Assembly: GCA_905478225.1 (NCBI GenBank)
Contig: CAJQHR010000037.1
Span: forward strand, 62,001-126,000
Length of the DNA stretch: 64,000 nt
Reading direction: 5' to 3'
From: an uncultured Crocinitomix sp.
GTDB taxonomy: Bacteria; Bacteroidota; Bacteroidia; Flavobacteriales_D; Crocinitomicaceae
The notes under the pieces were generated by a model, which did not search any database, was not told the origin of the DNA, and saw only the letters and a list, made by a program, of their open reading frames with translations. Positions within the stretch are counted from its first letter, which is position 1, and every line of letters starts with the position of its first letter. Below are positions 34,688 through 43,089 of the stretch, one piece after another. A program made the translations under genes and the position numbers.

Positions 34688-35155
34688 TTATTTAAAAGCA
34701 TCAAACTTCATATAGATCCACGGCGGATCGTCCTGATTTTCATACCAAACCCAAAATTCATTTTTTGTTAAACGCATAATGCGCCAGGCACTGTTTTTAC
34801 TGCCTTGGATTAATAAAGCATTCGTCTCTGAATCATAGCGCCTTGCAATTCCTGTAGTTTTTACTTTTGATAAGTCCTCTGTGAATTCCCAATTGCCTTC
34901 TTCGATTGTATATTCGCTCATGTCTAAATTATAGTTTTCAAATTGATAGGTCTTATCCTCTTTGAACTCCAATTTAAAGTTTTGCCAGATATAAGTTTGA
35001 TCCTCGCCCTGAGAGGGCTGATCCGTAAACAATGAATAGTAGGCAACTTGAACTTGCCATTTCCGAATCAGTCGGGCTTCTTCTGACTTTAGACTAATAG
35101 TAGGATCATTGGCATATTTTTTACAAGAATAAGTCGCTGATAATACCAGCGTCAC
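34688..35155 (-). CDS. Lipocalin-like lipoprotein, start uncertain
   Basis: The mature part has a conserved-looking KWQVQVAYYS, YQFENYNLDM and EGNWEFTEDLSKV pattern typical of lipocalin-like DUF5004-type lipoproteins. The frame begins at GTG 35155 (VTLVLSATYSC), which makes a signal too short and lacking a positive charge. Reading upstream in frame gives LIKILFVTLVLSATYSCKK, an excellent lipoprotein signal, but it holds no ATG, GTG or TTG before the next possible start. The real start may be an ATT or CTT codon near 35174-35180, or the original ATG has been lost. Confidence 0.6.
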   Translation of the reverse strand: MTLVLSATYSCKKYANDPTISLKSEEARLIRKWQVQVAYYSLFTDQPSQGEDQTYIWQNFKLEFKEDKTYQFENYNLDMSEYTIEEGNWEFTEDLSKVKTTGIARRYDSETNALLIQGSKNSAWRIMRLTKNEFWVWYENQDDPPWIYMKFDAFK

Positions 35156-35356
35156 GAATAGAATTTTAATAAGGGATATAGCTCTAAATTTTAAATGTGT
35201 ATTTAAAGTTATGCCAAGCCCAACGGACTATATCTAAACAATTGTTAAAGGATGTTGTGAAGTGTTAAAATTGAATAATGTTACATTAAAACCCAATTAT
35301 TTTTGGCGATTTTCTGTTAAAATTGCCTAATCGAATATACGTTCTCGTGCACAATT

Positions 35357-35818
35357 TTAAGGAGCGGAATGTTCCTGTGATTCGTCAATTTCTGTTTTTC
35401 TTTTGGCTACGTATTCCTTTTTTTTATACAAATAAGTGGCAGCAGTGATAAATTCTTCTTCCATATTGACGCTTATGCGACAAGCACCACTTCGAAAGTA
35501 TGCGTCAAACGATTTTTTAGGTTTTGGTTTTTCACCTATGCCATAATCGTGATTATCTTGGTATGGGTGAAAGGAAATGAATCTAATGATCAACGTATCG
35601 GTTGGTTGCATCACCAATTTTTCACCCTCGAATAAGATGTTTGGCAAATGAATTGTTTTGCATGCTACAAAAGTATAGGCAAGTCCAATGCTTGAGCCAC
35701 TATCAGAAGTGCCGCCGTGCATAACAGATTTGCTTAGGTGAATATTTACCAATTCATTTTGCGCCTGCAGGCTGGTTACACCGAGAATTAGAATAACAAT
35801 GAAGAATAACTGTTTCAT
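35357..35818 (-). CDS. Secreted protein of unknown function
   Basis: The 153-residue product has a clear signal peptide (MKQLFFIVILILGVTSLQAQ, cleaved after QAQ) and a mature region with no motif I recognise; it contains two cysteines (CKTIH and GACRISV) that could form a disulfide, and ends in a charged tail. It lies 39 bp before the start-side of the ATPase gene's stop and may be a separate unit. Confidence 0.65.
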   Translation of the reverse strand: MKQLFFIVILILGVTSLQAQNELVNIHLSKSVMHGGTSDSGSSIGLAYTFVACKTIHLPNILFEGEKLVMQPTDTLIIRFISFHPYQDNHDYGIGEKPKPKKSFDAYFRSGACRISVNMEEEFITAATYLYKKKEYVAKRKTEIDESQEHSAP

Positions 35819-35857
35819 ATGATGAATTACAAATACTCAATACAAAGGTTCATTTCA

Positions 35858-37309
35858 TTAATACCCCTTCATAATCGTATCCTCGAACTCATATCCTTCT
35901 TCAAATTTTTTCTTATCTAATTTTTTATATTCAACCATAGCCCACAACACAAATTCTTTCACAAAAACTATGTCTGCGTCTGGCAAGTTCGGTTGAAATT
36001 TTTCGATAATGTTACTTAGCGGTTCAATTGAGTTAATCGCTTGAATAAATGCTTCGTTTTTACTTTCGTTTATTAATTCAAATCCTGGATTATTAATAAA
36101 CCACTCAGTGAGTTTATCAAAATCATCATATTCACCTGCTTTTGCGAGTTTCTTAATTTCCATGAAGTACTCATCAAACAAAGTTTTGATGGCACTGCCC
36201 ATTAACAATAGAGCAACTTCTTCAGATCCTTCCTGTTCGCCTTCATAAACTAATTCCACTTTACCTGTGATAGAAGGGATTATGCCGAGTAAATCACTCA
36301 TGCGAATAGAAGTTGATTTTTCTCCACTTTTGATTAAACGAAGCTCAGCGGTACTCATTAAATTTTCATAAGCCGTAATAGCCATTCGGGCAGAGATTCC
36401 ACTTTTGACATCAATAAATTCGCTCGTGCGTGCTTCAAAACTAATTTGCTCCAATAGTATCGAAGCCAGTTCAGGAACATGAATTTTTTGAATTAATTCA
36501 TCATTTATATTTGATTCTTGCGTAGTGATGGCTCTTGCAATATCTCTGTTAACAGGATAGTGCGTGAGGATTTGAGAACCGATTCGATCTTTAAGCGGTG
36601 TAACAATACTACCACGGTTAGTATAATCCTCTGGGTTTGCAGTAAAAATAAATTGCAAATCCAAATTCAATCGAAATTGAAATCCGCGAATTTGCACATC
36701 ACCTTCTTGTAAAATATTGAAGAGTGCAACTTGGATTCGAGCTTGCAAATCAGGCAATTCATTAATTACAAAAATACAACGGTTCGCACGTGGAATCATT
36801 CCATAATGGATCACCCGTTCATCTGCGTATGATAATTTTAAGTTGGCCGCTTTTATCGGATCAACATCTCCAATTAAATCTGCAACCGTAACGTCTGGTG
36901 TGGCTAGTTTTTCAAAAAATCGATCATTACGGTGAATCCAACTTATAGGAGTGTCATCACCATTAGCTTCTAATTTATCCATTCCATATTTAGAAATGGG
37001 TTGAAACGGATCATCATTAATTTCGGATCCTTCGATAATTGGCATCCATTCATCTAACAGGTTAACCAAACCTCTAGCCAACCTTGTTTTAGCTTGGCCA
37101 CGAAGTCCCAATAAATTGATGTTATGTTTAGACAAAATGGCCCGTTCCAAATTTGGCAAAACGGTGCTATCGTACCCAATTATTCCTTGAAAAGCAGGTT
37201 CTTTGGCGTGTAATTTGGCAATAAGATTCGTCCGTAATTCGTCTTTTATACTTTTCGGTGAATATCCCGCGGCTTTTAATTCGCCTAATGTTTTTATATT
37301 TTCAGTCAT
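35858..37309 (-). CDS. AAA+ ATPase of the magnesium-chelatase/MoxR type
   Basis: From the ATG at 37309 the protein has 483 residues (MTENIKTLGELKAAGYS); a frame from 37342 would add 11. It has Walker A GLRGQAKT (68-75), a Walker-B-like IFVINELPDL with Asn183-Glu184 in place of Asp-Glu, and sensor IFTANPEDYTNRG. This is a recognisable family often annotated as magnesium chelatase ChlI-like, paired with VWA proteins. It lies 102 bp after the VWA gene on the same strand and should be its ATPase partner. The target is unknown. A TCATCAAA repeat sits upstream. Confidence 0.85.
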   Translation of the reverse strand: MTENIKTLGELKAAGYSPKSIKDELRTNLIAKLHAKEPAFQGIIGYDSTVLPNLERAILSKHNINLLGLRGQAKTRLARGLVNLLDEWMPIIEGSEINDDPFQPISKYGMDKLEANGDDTPISWIHRNDRFFEKLATPDVTVADLIGDVDPIKAANLKLSYADERVIHYGMIPRANRCIFVINELPDLQARIQVALFNILQEGDVQIRGFQFRLNLDLQFIFTANPEDYTNRGSIVTPLKDRIGSQILTHYPVNRDIARAITTQESNINDELIQKIHVPELASILLEQISFEARTSEFIDVKSGISARMAITAYENLMSTAELRLIKSGEKSTSIRMSDLLGIIPSITGKVELVYEGEQEGSEEVALLLMGSAIKTLFDEYFMEIKKLAKAGEYDDFDKLTEWFINNPGFELINESKNEAFIQAINSIEPLSNIIEKFQPNLPDADIVFVKEFVLWAMVEYKKLDKKKFEEGYEFEDTIMKGY

Positions 37310-37366
37310 TTTTTTAGTCAATAGTTGTTGGTCAATGTGCAACTCATCATATTTAATATGTTGATA

Positions 37367-37406
37367 TCATCAAATCATCAAATCATCAAATCATCAAATC
37401 ATCAAA
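37367..37406. repeat. Tandem 8-bp repeat TCATCAAA, 5 copies, between VWA and AAA genes
   Basis: Five perfect copies of TCATCAAA (TTTGATGA on the coding strand) fill 37367-37406, starting 4 bp past the VWA gene stop and ending 58 bp before the AAA gene ATG at 37309. On the coding strand it contains TGA in all three frames. Confidence 0.93.
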
Positions 37407-37410
37407 AAGA

Positions 37411-38535
37411 TCAACCTTTCAGTCTCTTCTTTCTATTTGTTTCGTAATCTTCAAAAATCATTTCGCCCAAACCTTTTAGGCCAGTATAAAAAGCTTTGCC
37501 ACGATTTTCTTTCGTGAATTTTTCAACAAAGGACATTAAATACTCATCTCTCGCAATCATAAATGTGGTAATCGGTATTTGCAACTTCCGGGCTTGTTTT
37601 GCCATATTATAGCATTTGTCTGTTATGAAGTCATCCAGTCCAAAGCTGTTTTGGTAATACTCGCCATTAGGCAAACGAAAGCAACTCGGCTTGCCGTCTG
37701 TAATCATGAAAATTTGCTTATTCGTATTCTTTTTTCGTCTTAACAAATCTAATGCAAGCTGAATTCCTGCAACCGTGTTTGTATGGTAAGGTCCTACTTG
37801 TAAATAGGGTAAATCTTTTACTTTAATTGGCCAAGCATCATTTCCAAAAACAAGAATATCCAATGTGTCTTTCGGGTAGCGACTTCGTATTAGTTCGACT
37901 AAAGCCATGGCCACTTTTTTTGCAGGTGTAATTCGATCTTCACCATACAAAATCATGCTATGACTAATGTCAATCATAAGCACTGTGCTCATTTGTGCTT
38001 TATGGTGCGTTTCGTTAACAACCAAATCACTTTCGTTTAGTTGGAAGCTGTCCATTCCATTATTAATTTGCGCGTTTTTAATGCTTTCTGTTACCGCAAT
38101 TTGACTCAATGAATCTCCGAAAACATAATTTCTGAATTCACCGCTTTGCTCACTTCCATCTCCAACATGTTTGGTGTTGTGATTTCCACGGCCAGATTTT
38201 CTGAGTTTCCCGAAAATTTGATTCAAGGCGTTTTTTCGAATAGCGCGTTCGGTTTTTGCCGTAATCATCATTCCCCCTTCATTGTTGGGGTCATCATCAT
38301 CTTTAAGAAAGCCTCTTTTCTTTAGATCGGCAATAAAATCATCCAGATTATAATCGTCAGTACTTAATTTATATTCTTTATCGAGATGGGCTAACCAATC
38401 CAAGGCTTCATCTAAATCACCGGAGGTATATGTAATAATTTCCTTAAAAATTTCAAAAAATCTATCAAACGGTTCTTTTTCCGGTTCTATAAACTCCGTA
38501 AATACAAATCCAGATTGAGGTTTTAATTTTTTCAT
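37411..38535 (-). CDS. VWA-domain protein paired with the AAA+ ATPase
   Basis: From the ATG at 38535 the protein has 374 residues; a TTG at 38544 would add three. The N-terminal half is helical and charged. The VWA domain begins near 184 with an intact metal site D189-x-S191-x-S193 (MIDISHSMILYGED) and TDGKPSC. No membrane segment is visible, unlike BatA/BatB, so it is probably cytosolic. It is separated from the ATPase gene by a tandem repeat and is likely its substrate adaptor, by analogy with chelatase and MoxR-VWA pairs. Confidence 0.83.
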   Translation of the reverse strand: MKKLKPQSGFVFTEFIEPEKEPFDRFFEIFKEIITYTSGDLDEALDWLAHLDKEYKLSTDDYNLDDFIADLKKRGFLKDDDDPNNEGGMMITAKTERAIRKNALNQIFGKLRKSGRGNHNTKHVGDGSEQSGEFRNYVFGDSLSQIAVTESIKNAQINNGMDSFQLNESDLVVNETHHKAQMSTVLMIDISHSMILYGEDRITPAKKVAMALVELIRSRYPKDTLDILVFGNDAWPIKVKDLPYLQVGPYHTNTVAGIQLALDLLRRKKNTNKQIFMITDGKPSCFRLPNGEYYQNSFGLDDFITDKCYNMAKQARKLQIPITTFMIARDEYLMSFVEKFTKENRGKAFYTGLKGLGEMIFEDYETNRKKRLKG

Positions 38536-38685
38536 GGTTGACAAAAGCTACTGCCTAAAGTTGTTTGGTAAAATTCTTTATACTCTTCACCAAAAGCTTT
38601 GGCAATTGGACGTTTTTGGCTGTGTAAAAAGTACTGTACTAAAATAACTATTAATGGACGTGTTTTGTTCAATTAAATTACAAAA

Positions 38686-38919
38686 TCAGCCTACCTTTTT
38701 CCAATTCGTTCTGATTTTTGCTATTTTATCTTTACGATAAATATCACTTTTGTCGATATATCTTTCCACTAATCCACAGTTTAAGCAGGCATAAGTTACC
38801 ACGGAAACTTGTGACCAAGTTGAAATCGATATTTTGGAAGCGGCACTGCGCTGCGAAAATGATTCATCTGAATAGATTTCGAAACTGGAACATTTTGGAC
38901 ATTGGTTTGATCTTTTCAT
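38686..38919 (-). CDS. Small zinc-ribbon-like protein
   Basis: From the ATG at 38919 the product is 77 residues, MKRSNQCPKCSSFEIYSDES, with two CxxC pairs (CPKC and CLNC) about 35 residues apart, the spacing of a zinc ribbon. An upstream ATG at 38943 would add eight residues. It is rich in basic residues at the end (DKIAKIRTNWKKVG). Function unknown; it may bind nucleic acid or a partner. Confidence 0.65.
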   Translation of the reverse strand: MKRSNQCPKCSSFEIYSDESFSQRSAASKISISTWSQVSVVTYACLNCGLVERYIDKSDIYRKDKIAKIRTNWKKVG

Positions 38920-38991
38920 AAGTTGAAAATAATGAATTATCAATTGTAAAGTCCGCCTTAAGGGCTAAACCAACAGATTTTTAGAACAAAC

Positions 38992-39462
38992 TTATACTTT
39001 TGGAGGGAATCTTTTTTCCATTGCTATTCTGCGATAGTCAAATATCTCGCTTAACTTTTTCTTGATTAGAATGCTATTAGCAATGCTCCCCAGAAACCCA
39101 AACGGTGGACTGTAACTAATGATGTCTTTCATCAATACACTGCCATTCTCTATTGGGGAAATAAAATGTTGGTGATGCCAAATTTTATAAGGACCAACAC
39201 GTTGTTCATCAACGAAATAAACTTTGTCTTTTACTTGAGTAATCTCGGTTACCCAGGTAGTTTTAATGCCAGCAATTGGCTTTACTTTATATGTAATTAC
39301 AAGGCCTGGATACACTTTTTCCGGAGTGTCTTGCGAGGTGATGTCAAACCCCATGTATTCGGGTGTAATTTCCTTTAAGTTCTTAGGAGAGGAGATAAAG
39401 TCCCACACTTCGTCTATTGAGGCATTTATAACTTGGTTGACCTGTTTTTGATAGAAAGCCAT
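38992..39462 (-). CDS. SRPBCC-family (START-like) protein
   Basis: The 156-residue protein has the SRPBCC pattern: VNQVINASIDEVWDFISSPKN, a central beta-sheet with KVKPIAGIKTTWVTEI and VDEQRVGPYKIWHHQH, and a C-terminal helix. Such proteins bind hydrophobic ligands or modify polyketides. Its start overlaps the stop of the small upstream gene by one base (TAATG), suggesting coupled translation. Confidence 0.86.
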   Translation of the reverse strand: MAFYQKQVNQVINASIDEVWDFISSPKNLKEITPEYMGFDITSQDTPEKVYPGLVITYKVKPIAGIKTTWVTEITQVKDKVYFVDEQRVGPYKIWHHQHFISPIENGSVLMKDIISYSPPFGFLGSIANSILIKKKLSEIFDYRRIAMEKRFPPKV

Positions 39463-39635
39463 TATCCTTGATTTTTTAAGACGTCAATTTTGTCTAAAAT
39501 AGCATTGGCCTCTGCTTGCTTTTCGTCACTTGCGGTTCTATTAATGGTAGAAAGTTTATGCGCCTCACCTAATAGTGTTTCGTATTGGTCGTAAAGTTTG
39601 TCAATCGGAGTCTTTTTTTTGAATAGCTTGAACAT
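39462..39635 (-). CDS. Lacal_2735-type small protein
   Basis: The start is the ATG at 39635, giving 57 residues MFKLFKKKTPIDKLYDQYET and the conserved EAHKLSTINRTASDEKQAEA followed by ILDKI. This matches the small Flavobacteriales family known as Lacal_2735. It is helical and has no known function. A longer frame to 39686 adds an unlikely leader. It is coupled by a 1-base overlap to the SRPBCC gene. Confidence 0.82.
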   Translation of the reverse strand: MFKLFKKKTPIDKLYDQYETLLGEAHKLSTINRTASDEKQAEANAILDKIDVLKNQG

Positions 39636-39693
39636 ATCATTGCTTTTAATGTAATAGAAGAACAGTTTAACGATATGTTTGTTCATTAAAATT

Positions 39694-39725
39694 AAAAGCC
39701 TGTCCGTTTTTGCGGATCAAGGCTT
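39694..39725 (-). terminator. Intrinsic terminator of the YARHG-gene unit
   Basis: On the minus strand the arms AAGCCT and AGGCTT, with an inner stem TCCG/CGGA and loop, form a hairpin followed by TTTTAATTTT. It lies about 120 bp after the YARHG gene stop and before the Lacal_2735 gene. Confidence 0.5.
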
Positions 39726-39847
39726 CTTAAATTGATTGCTAGGTGGGAGGGTCGAATTACTATCTGAATTTACGAGTATAGGTATTTAAACGGGTAAAAG
39801 TTTTAGGAACGGCATGATTTCGTTTAGCAACGGACAATTACACGCCA

Positions 39848-40546
39848 TTATTTTTCCAAACTTTGAATTAATTCTACGTTTTTCTTCTCAATTGGGGTCA
39901 GGAATCCGTCTACGTTTTTATGTTGTGGTCTATACCAGTTCGTCGCTTTAAAGTGCTCGTCAATCTTTCCGCCTGCTCTAAAAATATAACCATAACGCGC
40001 AAAAATTTCATTCCTCATATATTTCAATTCCAAAATTGACATTTTTTCTAAATCAGATTTATAAAGAAATTTTGTCGTCGCTTCTGGATATTGTCCTTCA
40101 CAATTAAATGGATGTTTACTTTTTAATCCGAGTTCCCAAGTCCTGTTTTCAATACCAACTGTCCAAGGATTGTTAATCCTTAATCCCATTTGCTTTGTTT
40201 CGCCATCTAAATAATAAACGAACCTTCCTTTGTATTGGTCAGATTCGAATTTACCATTACTGATTTTGACATTCGTCAAGGTTTCATAGTGGTTGAAGAA
40301 TTGACTAGCCGAATCGTTCCATTCGAACTGACTGATTTGAACAACCAAGGTGTTTTTAGCATAAATAATAACTAGGTCCGATTCAGATTCTGAATTTCCG
40401 AACTTATATACACCTGCATAAGCTCTCGGATATTTTTCAAACCAACTGGAAACATTGTTGGTATCAATTTCTTGATAATCTAATTCTTGCGCCATAGCAA
40501 ACGGGCTAACCAGAATAAAAAATAGAATACTCAGGGGCCTTATCAT
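39848..40546 (-). CDS. Secreted YARHG-domain protein
   Basis: The 232-residue product has a signal peptide (about 1-19, cleaved after FAMAQ) and a C-terminal YARHG domain with the signature MRNEIFARYGYIFRAGGKID near 180-200 and NWYRPQHKNVDGFLTPIE after it. YARHG domains are extracellular and of unclear function. The start overlaps the stop of the upstream gene by one base (TAATG), so the two form one unit. Confidence 0.85.
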   Translation of the reverse strand: MIRPLSILFFILVSPFAMAQELDYQEIDTNNVSSWFEKYPRAYAGVYKFGNSESESDLVIIYAKNTLVVQISQFEWNDSASQFFNHYETLTNVKISNGKFESDQYKGRFVYYLDGETKQMGLRINNPWTVGIENRTWELGLKSKHPFNCEGQYPEATTKFLYKSDLEKMSILELKYMRNEIFARYGYIFRAGGKIDEHFKATNWYRPQHKNVDGFLTPIEKKNVELIQSLEK

Positions 40547-41097
40547 TACTCCATTAATTTAAGTTGAACAATAGAAGGAACTTCAGCGGTTGTTGACTCC
40601 ATTTCGCCCTCGCAACAATAAAAACTACTCGCTTTAAACTCCCAAAAAACTTCAAATGTTTTCCCTACATACTTTGAATTGTCTTCGAAAGTTAGTGGGT
40701 CATACAATTCATATTCTCCAAAATCATTACTGGCATCACCAAAATCTAAATAAAGTTCATCTGGTCCAGTAAAAGTCAAATGGAAATAATCTCCAAAGTC
40801 CACTCCTTCATACACCAATTCAATGGGACTTTCAACATCATCCATCACCTCATGTAAATAATCTACATAATTCTTCAAACTAGGATTTTCATTTAAATCT
40901 GTCAATTCATATTCATCAGCAGGAACGGCAATCAATTCATCTTCAATTCCAATCGAGTCCTCATCAATAATTGTATTATTGCTAAGCTGTTCTGTAGAAT
41001 CTGTTTCTAGTACATTTATAATCTCTTCCTCATGTTCATTACCACCGAACGAGAAAAGAACAAATGAAATCAATATTGGAATCAAGACGTGTTTCAT
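40546..41097 (-). CDS. Secreted acidic protein of unknown function
   Basis: The 183-residue product has a signal-like N-terminus (MKHVLIPILISFVLFSFGG) and a very acidic mature region rich in Asp and Glu with two adjacent cysteines (FYCCEGEME). No family recognised. It shares a 1-base overlap with the YARHG gene and probably works with it. Confidence 0.65.
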   Translation of the reverse strand: MKHVLIPILISFVLFSFGGNEHEEEIINVLETDSTEQLSNNTIIDEDSIGIEDELIAVPADEYELTDLNENPSLKNYVDYLHEVMDDVESPIELVYEGVDFGDYFHLTFTGPDELYLDFGDASNDFGEYELYDPLTFEDNSKYVGKTFEVFWEFKASSFYCCEGEMESTTAEVPSIVQLKLME

Positions 41098-41205
41098 AAA
41101 TTGTTGATTTACCCAAATCTAGTTTATTTTAAATAAATAAGCGAACTTAAGTTAAAGAGATTATTATTCGTGCAGTTCTTCCTTTTTTTAGCCCCTTTTT
41201 TATTC

Positions 41206-42105
41206 CTAAACCTTCGATTCATAACGCCGTGCTTCATTTTGCATGCGAGTCTCAAATTTGGCAGGCATGGGGGTGGTGAAGACTAATTCCTCATTTGAAA
41301 TGGGGTGTTTAAATTCGAGTTTTGTGGCACATAAAAATAAACCTTTATGTTTTAAAATTAAATCAGACTTGCCATAGATTTTATCCCCTAAAATAGGATG
41401 TCCCATATGCGCGCAGTGAATTCTTAATTGGTGCGTCCGTCCTGTTTTGGGAGTGAGTTCCACCAAGCTTAAAAATTCATTTTTAAGTGAAGCAGAAGTT
41501 TTCAATGTTCGGTACAATGAACAAGACAATTTGTCGTCAATAGGAACATTAATATACCCAGCATGTGCTGTTTTACCAATCACTACAGCTCGATAAGTTT
41601 TTTGGATGGTCTTCGTTTCAAAAGCTTGACCTAAGCGAACACGAGCGGTTTTGGTTTTGGCAATGATTAACAAACCAGAGGTTTGATTATCGAGTCGGTG
41701 AACGGGGAGTGGCCAAGGCAAAGCATCTTGTTTTATAGATGGGCTTAAATTATGTTGCAAGGCGTTTTGTACGGTTTTGAATTGATTACCGCTCACACTT
41801 AAACCAGCGGGTTTAACAATCACTGCGAGGTCCTCATCTTCATATACAATAGTTAATTTTTTATGATAGGTTTTAGGCGGTGTTAAGTCCAAATCAACCA
41901 AAGTGATCGCGTCATTTTCTTTTAGCCATCTTCCACCTTCAACCACTTCACCGTTTAAACGTAACTCACCTTTTTTAATGGCTTTTTTAATTCCTTTTCG
42001 ACTGGGTATAATTGTTAATTGCTCTTCACAATAAGTGTTGAAACGATCTTCGCCATCAGTGACTTCTACAATATGTTGGAATTTAATTTGTATGTTTTTC
42101 TTCAA
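41206..42105 (-). CDS. RluA-family pseudouridine synthase
   Basis: The 299-residue enzyme converts uridine to pseudouridine in RNA. An S4-like N-terminal region (RLNGEVVEGGRWLKENDAI) precedes the synthase domain with the catalytic motif HRLDNQTSGLL (catalytic Asp139) and VHRL, then GRTHQLRIHCAHMGHPILGD. It is RluA-type, probably RluD or RluC-like, acting on 23S rRNA or tRNA; the exact target is not certain. The only plausible start is TTG at 42105, since a TGA lies upstream in frame. Confidence 0.88.
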   Translation of the reverse strand: MKKNIQIKFQHIVEVTDGEDRFNTYCEEQLTIIPSRKGIKKAIKKGELRLNGEVVEGGRWLKENDAITLVDLDLTPPKTYHKKLTIVYEDEDLAVIVKPAGLSVSGNQFKTVQNALQHNLSPSIKQDALPWPLPVHRLDNQTSGLLIIAKTKTARVRLGQAFETKTIQKTYRAVVIGKTAHAGYINVPIDDKLSCSLYRTLKTSASLKNEFLSLVELTPKTGRTHQLRIHCAHMGHPILGDKIYGKSDLILKHKGLFLCATKLEFKHPISNEELVFTTPMPAKFETRMQNEARRYESKV

Positions 42106-42130
42106 ATGTAATCATCACAATTCGGGAAAC

Positions 42131-42174
42131 AAAAAAACCGAGCAAGAATGGTTTCTCACGCGGGTTTTTAAAAT
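42131..42174 (-). terminator. Probable terminator after aqpZ
   Basis: On the minus strand AAAAACC and GGTTTTT arms with an inner GAG-rich stem flank a 12-base loop, followed by a T run. It begins 8 bp beyond the aquaporin stop and lies just upstream of the pseudouridine synthase. Confidence 0.55.
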
Positions 42175-42181
42175 ATTTTTT

Positions 42182-42886
42182 CTATTTCTCTTCTGGAGAC
42201 ATGTTCTTATAAACGATACCTGCTATAATTGCACCTACAATTGGTGCTACCCAGAATAACCATAATTGTCCCATTGCCCAATCGTTGTCGGCAAATAATG
42301 CTTGACTAGTAATACGAGCAGGGTTTACTGAAGTATTTGTAACTGGAATACTAATCAGGTGAATTAATGTTAAACCTAAACCAATAGCTAATCCAGCCAA
42401 GTATTTAGGAGCTTTTGAATGTGTAGATCCTAGAATGATGATTAAGAAAAAGAAGGTCATTACAACCTCAATTACTAAGGCAGAAACCATTCCGAATCCA
42501 CCTGGAGAACCTTTGGCCGCGCCATCTGTATATCCGTTTGCGGCAAAATTGCCAACTGTTTCAAAACCATCTTGTCCGCTTGCAATGAGATAGAGGATTC
42601 CTGCACCTGCTATACCGCCACAGAGTTGAGCTCCAATATAAGGAAGCAATTCTTTTCCTTCAAATCTTCCACCTGCCCATAATCCAATACTAACTGCCGG
42701 ATTTAAGTGGTATCCTGAGATATGCCCGATTGCATACACCATAGTCACTACAGTTAAACCAAAGGCTAGTGATACACCAAGGAATCCAATTCCTGCTTCT
42801 GGAAAATTACACGCGAAATATGCGGCTCCACAGCCTCCAATTACTAGCCACATTGTGCCAATAAACTCTGCCATTAACTTTTTCAT
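42182..42886 (-). CDS. aqpZ: Aquaporin Z-type water channel
   Basis: The 234-residue protein has six membrane helices and both pore motifs: [14 protein letters not shown] in the first half and [13 protein letters not shown] in the second. The second motif reads NPARIT rather than the usual NPARSF/G, a small departure near the pore. It should conduct water across the inner membrane. A short leader of about 190 bp lies upstream. Confidence 0.9.
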   Translation of the reverse strand: MKKLMAEFIGTMWLVIGGCGAAYFACNFPEAGIGFLGVSLAFGLTVVTMVYAIGHISGYHLNPAVSIGLWAGGRFEGKELLPYIGAQLCGGIAGAGILYLIASGQDGFETVGNFAANGYTDGAAKGSPGGFGMVSALVIEVVMTFFFLIIILGSTHSKAPKYLAGLAIGLGLTLIHLISIPVTNTSVNPARITSQALFADNDWAMGQLWLFWVAPIVGAIIAGIVYKNMSPEEK

Positions 42887-43089
42887 AGGTGTTTATTTTA
42901 GTTTAAAATTTGTTACATTTTAAGACGTATCAACGGCATATTTTGAGAGAAAGCTTGATACTTGTGGGAAGTCGCCTAGTTTTTCTTTTCTCTTAAATAT
43001 CACAATTATTTTCAACTTTAAGTAATAATTGAGAAATTTATCGCTTAGTTGACGGCAAATTTCGATTAGTTGCAGGAAGAAATGTGGAC

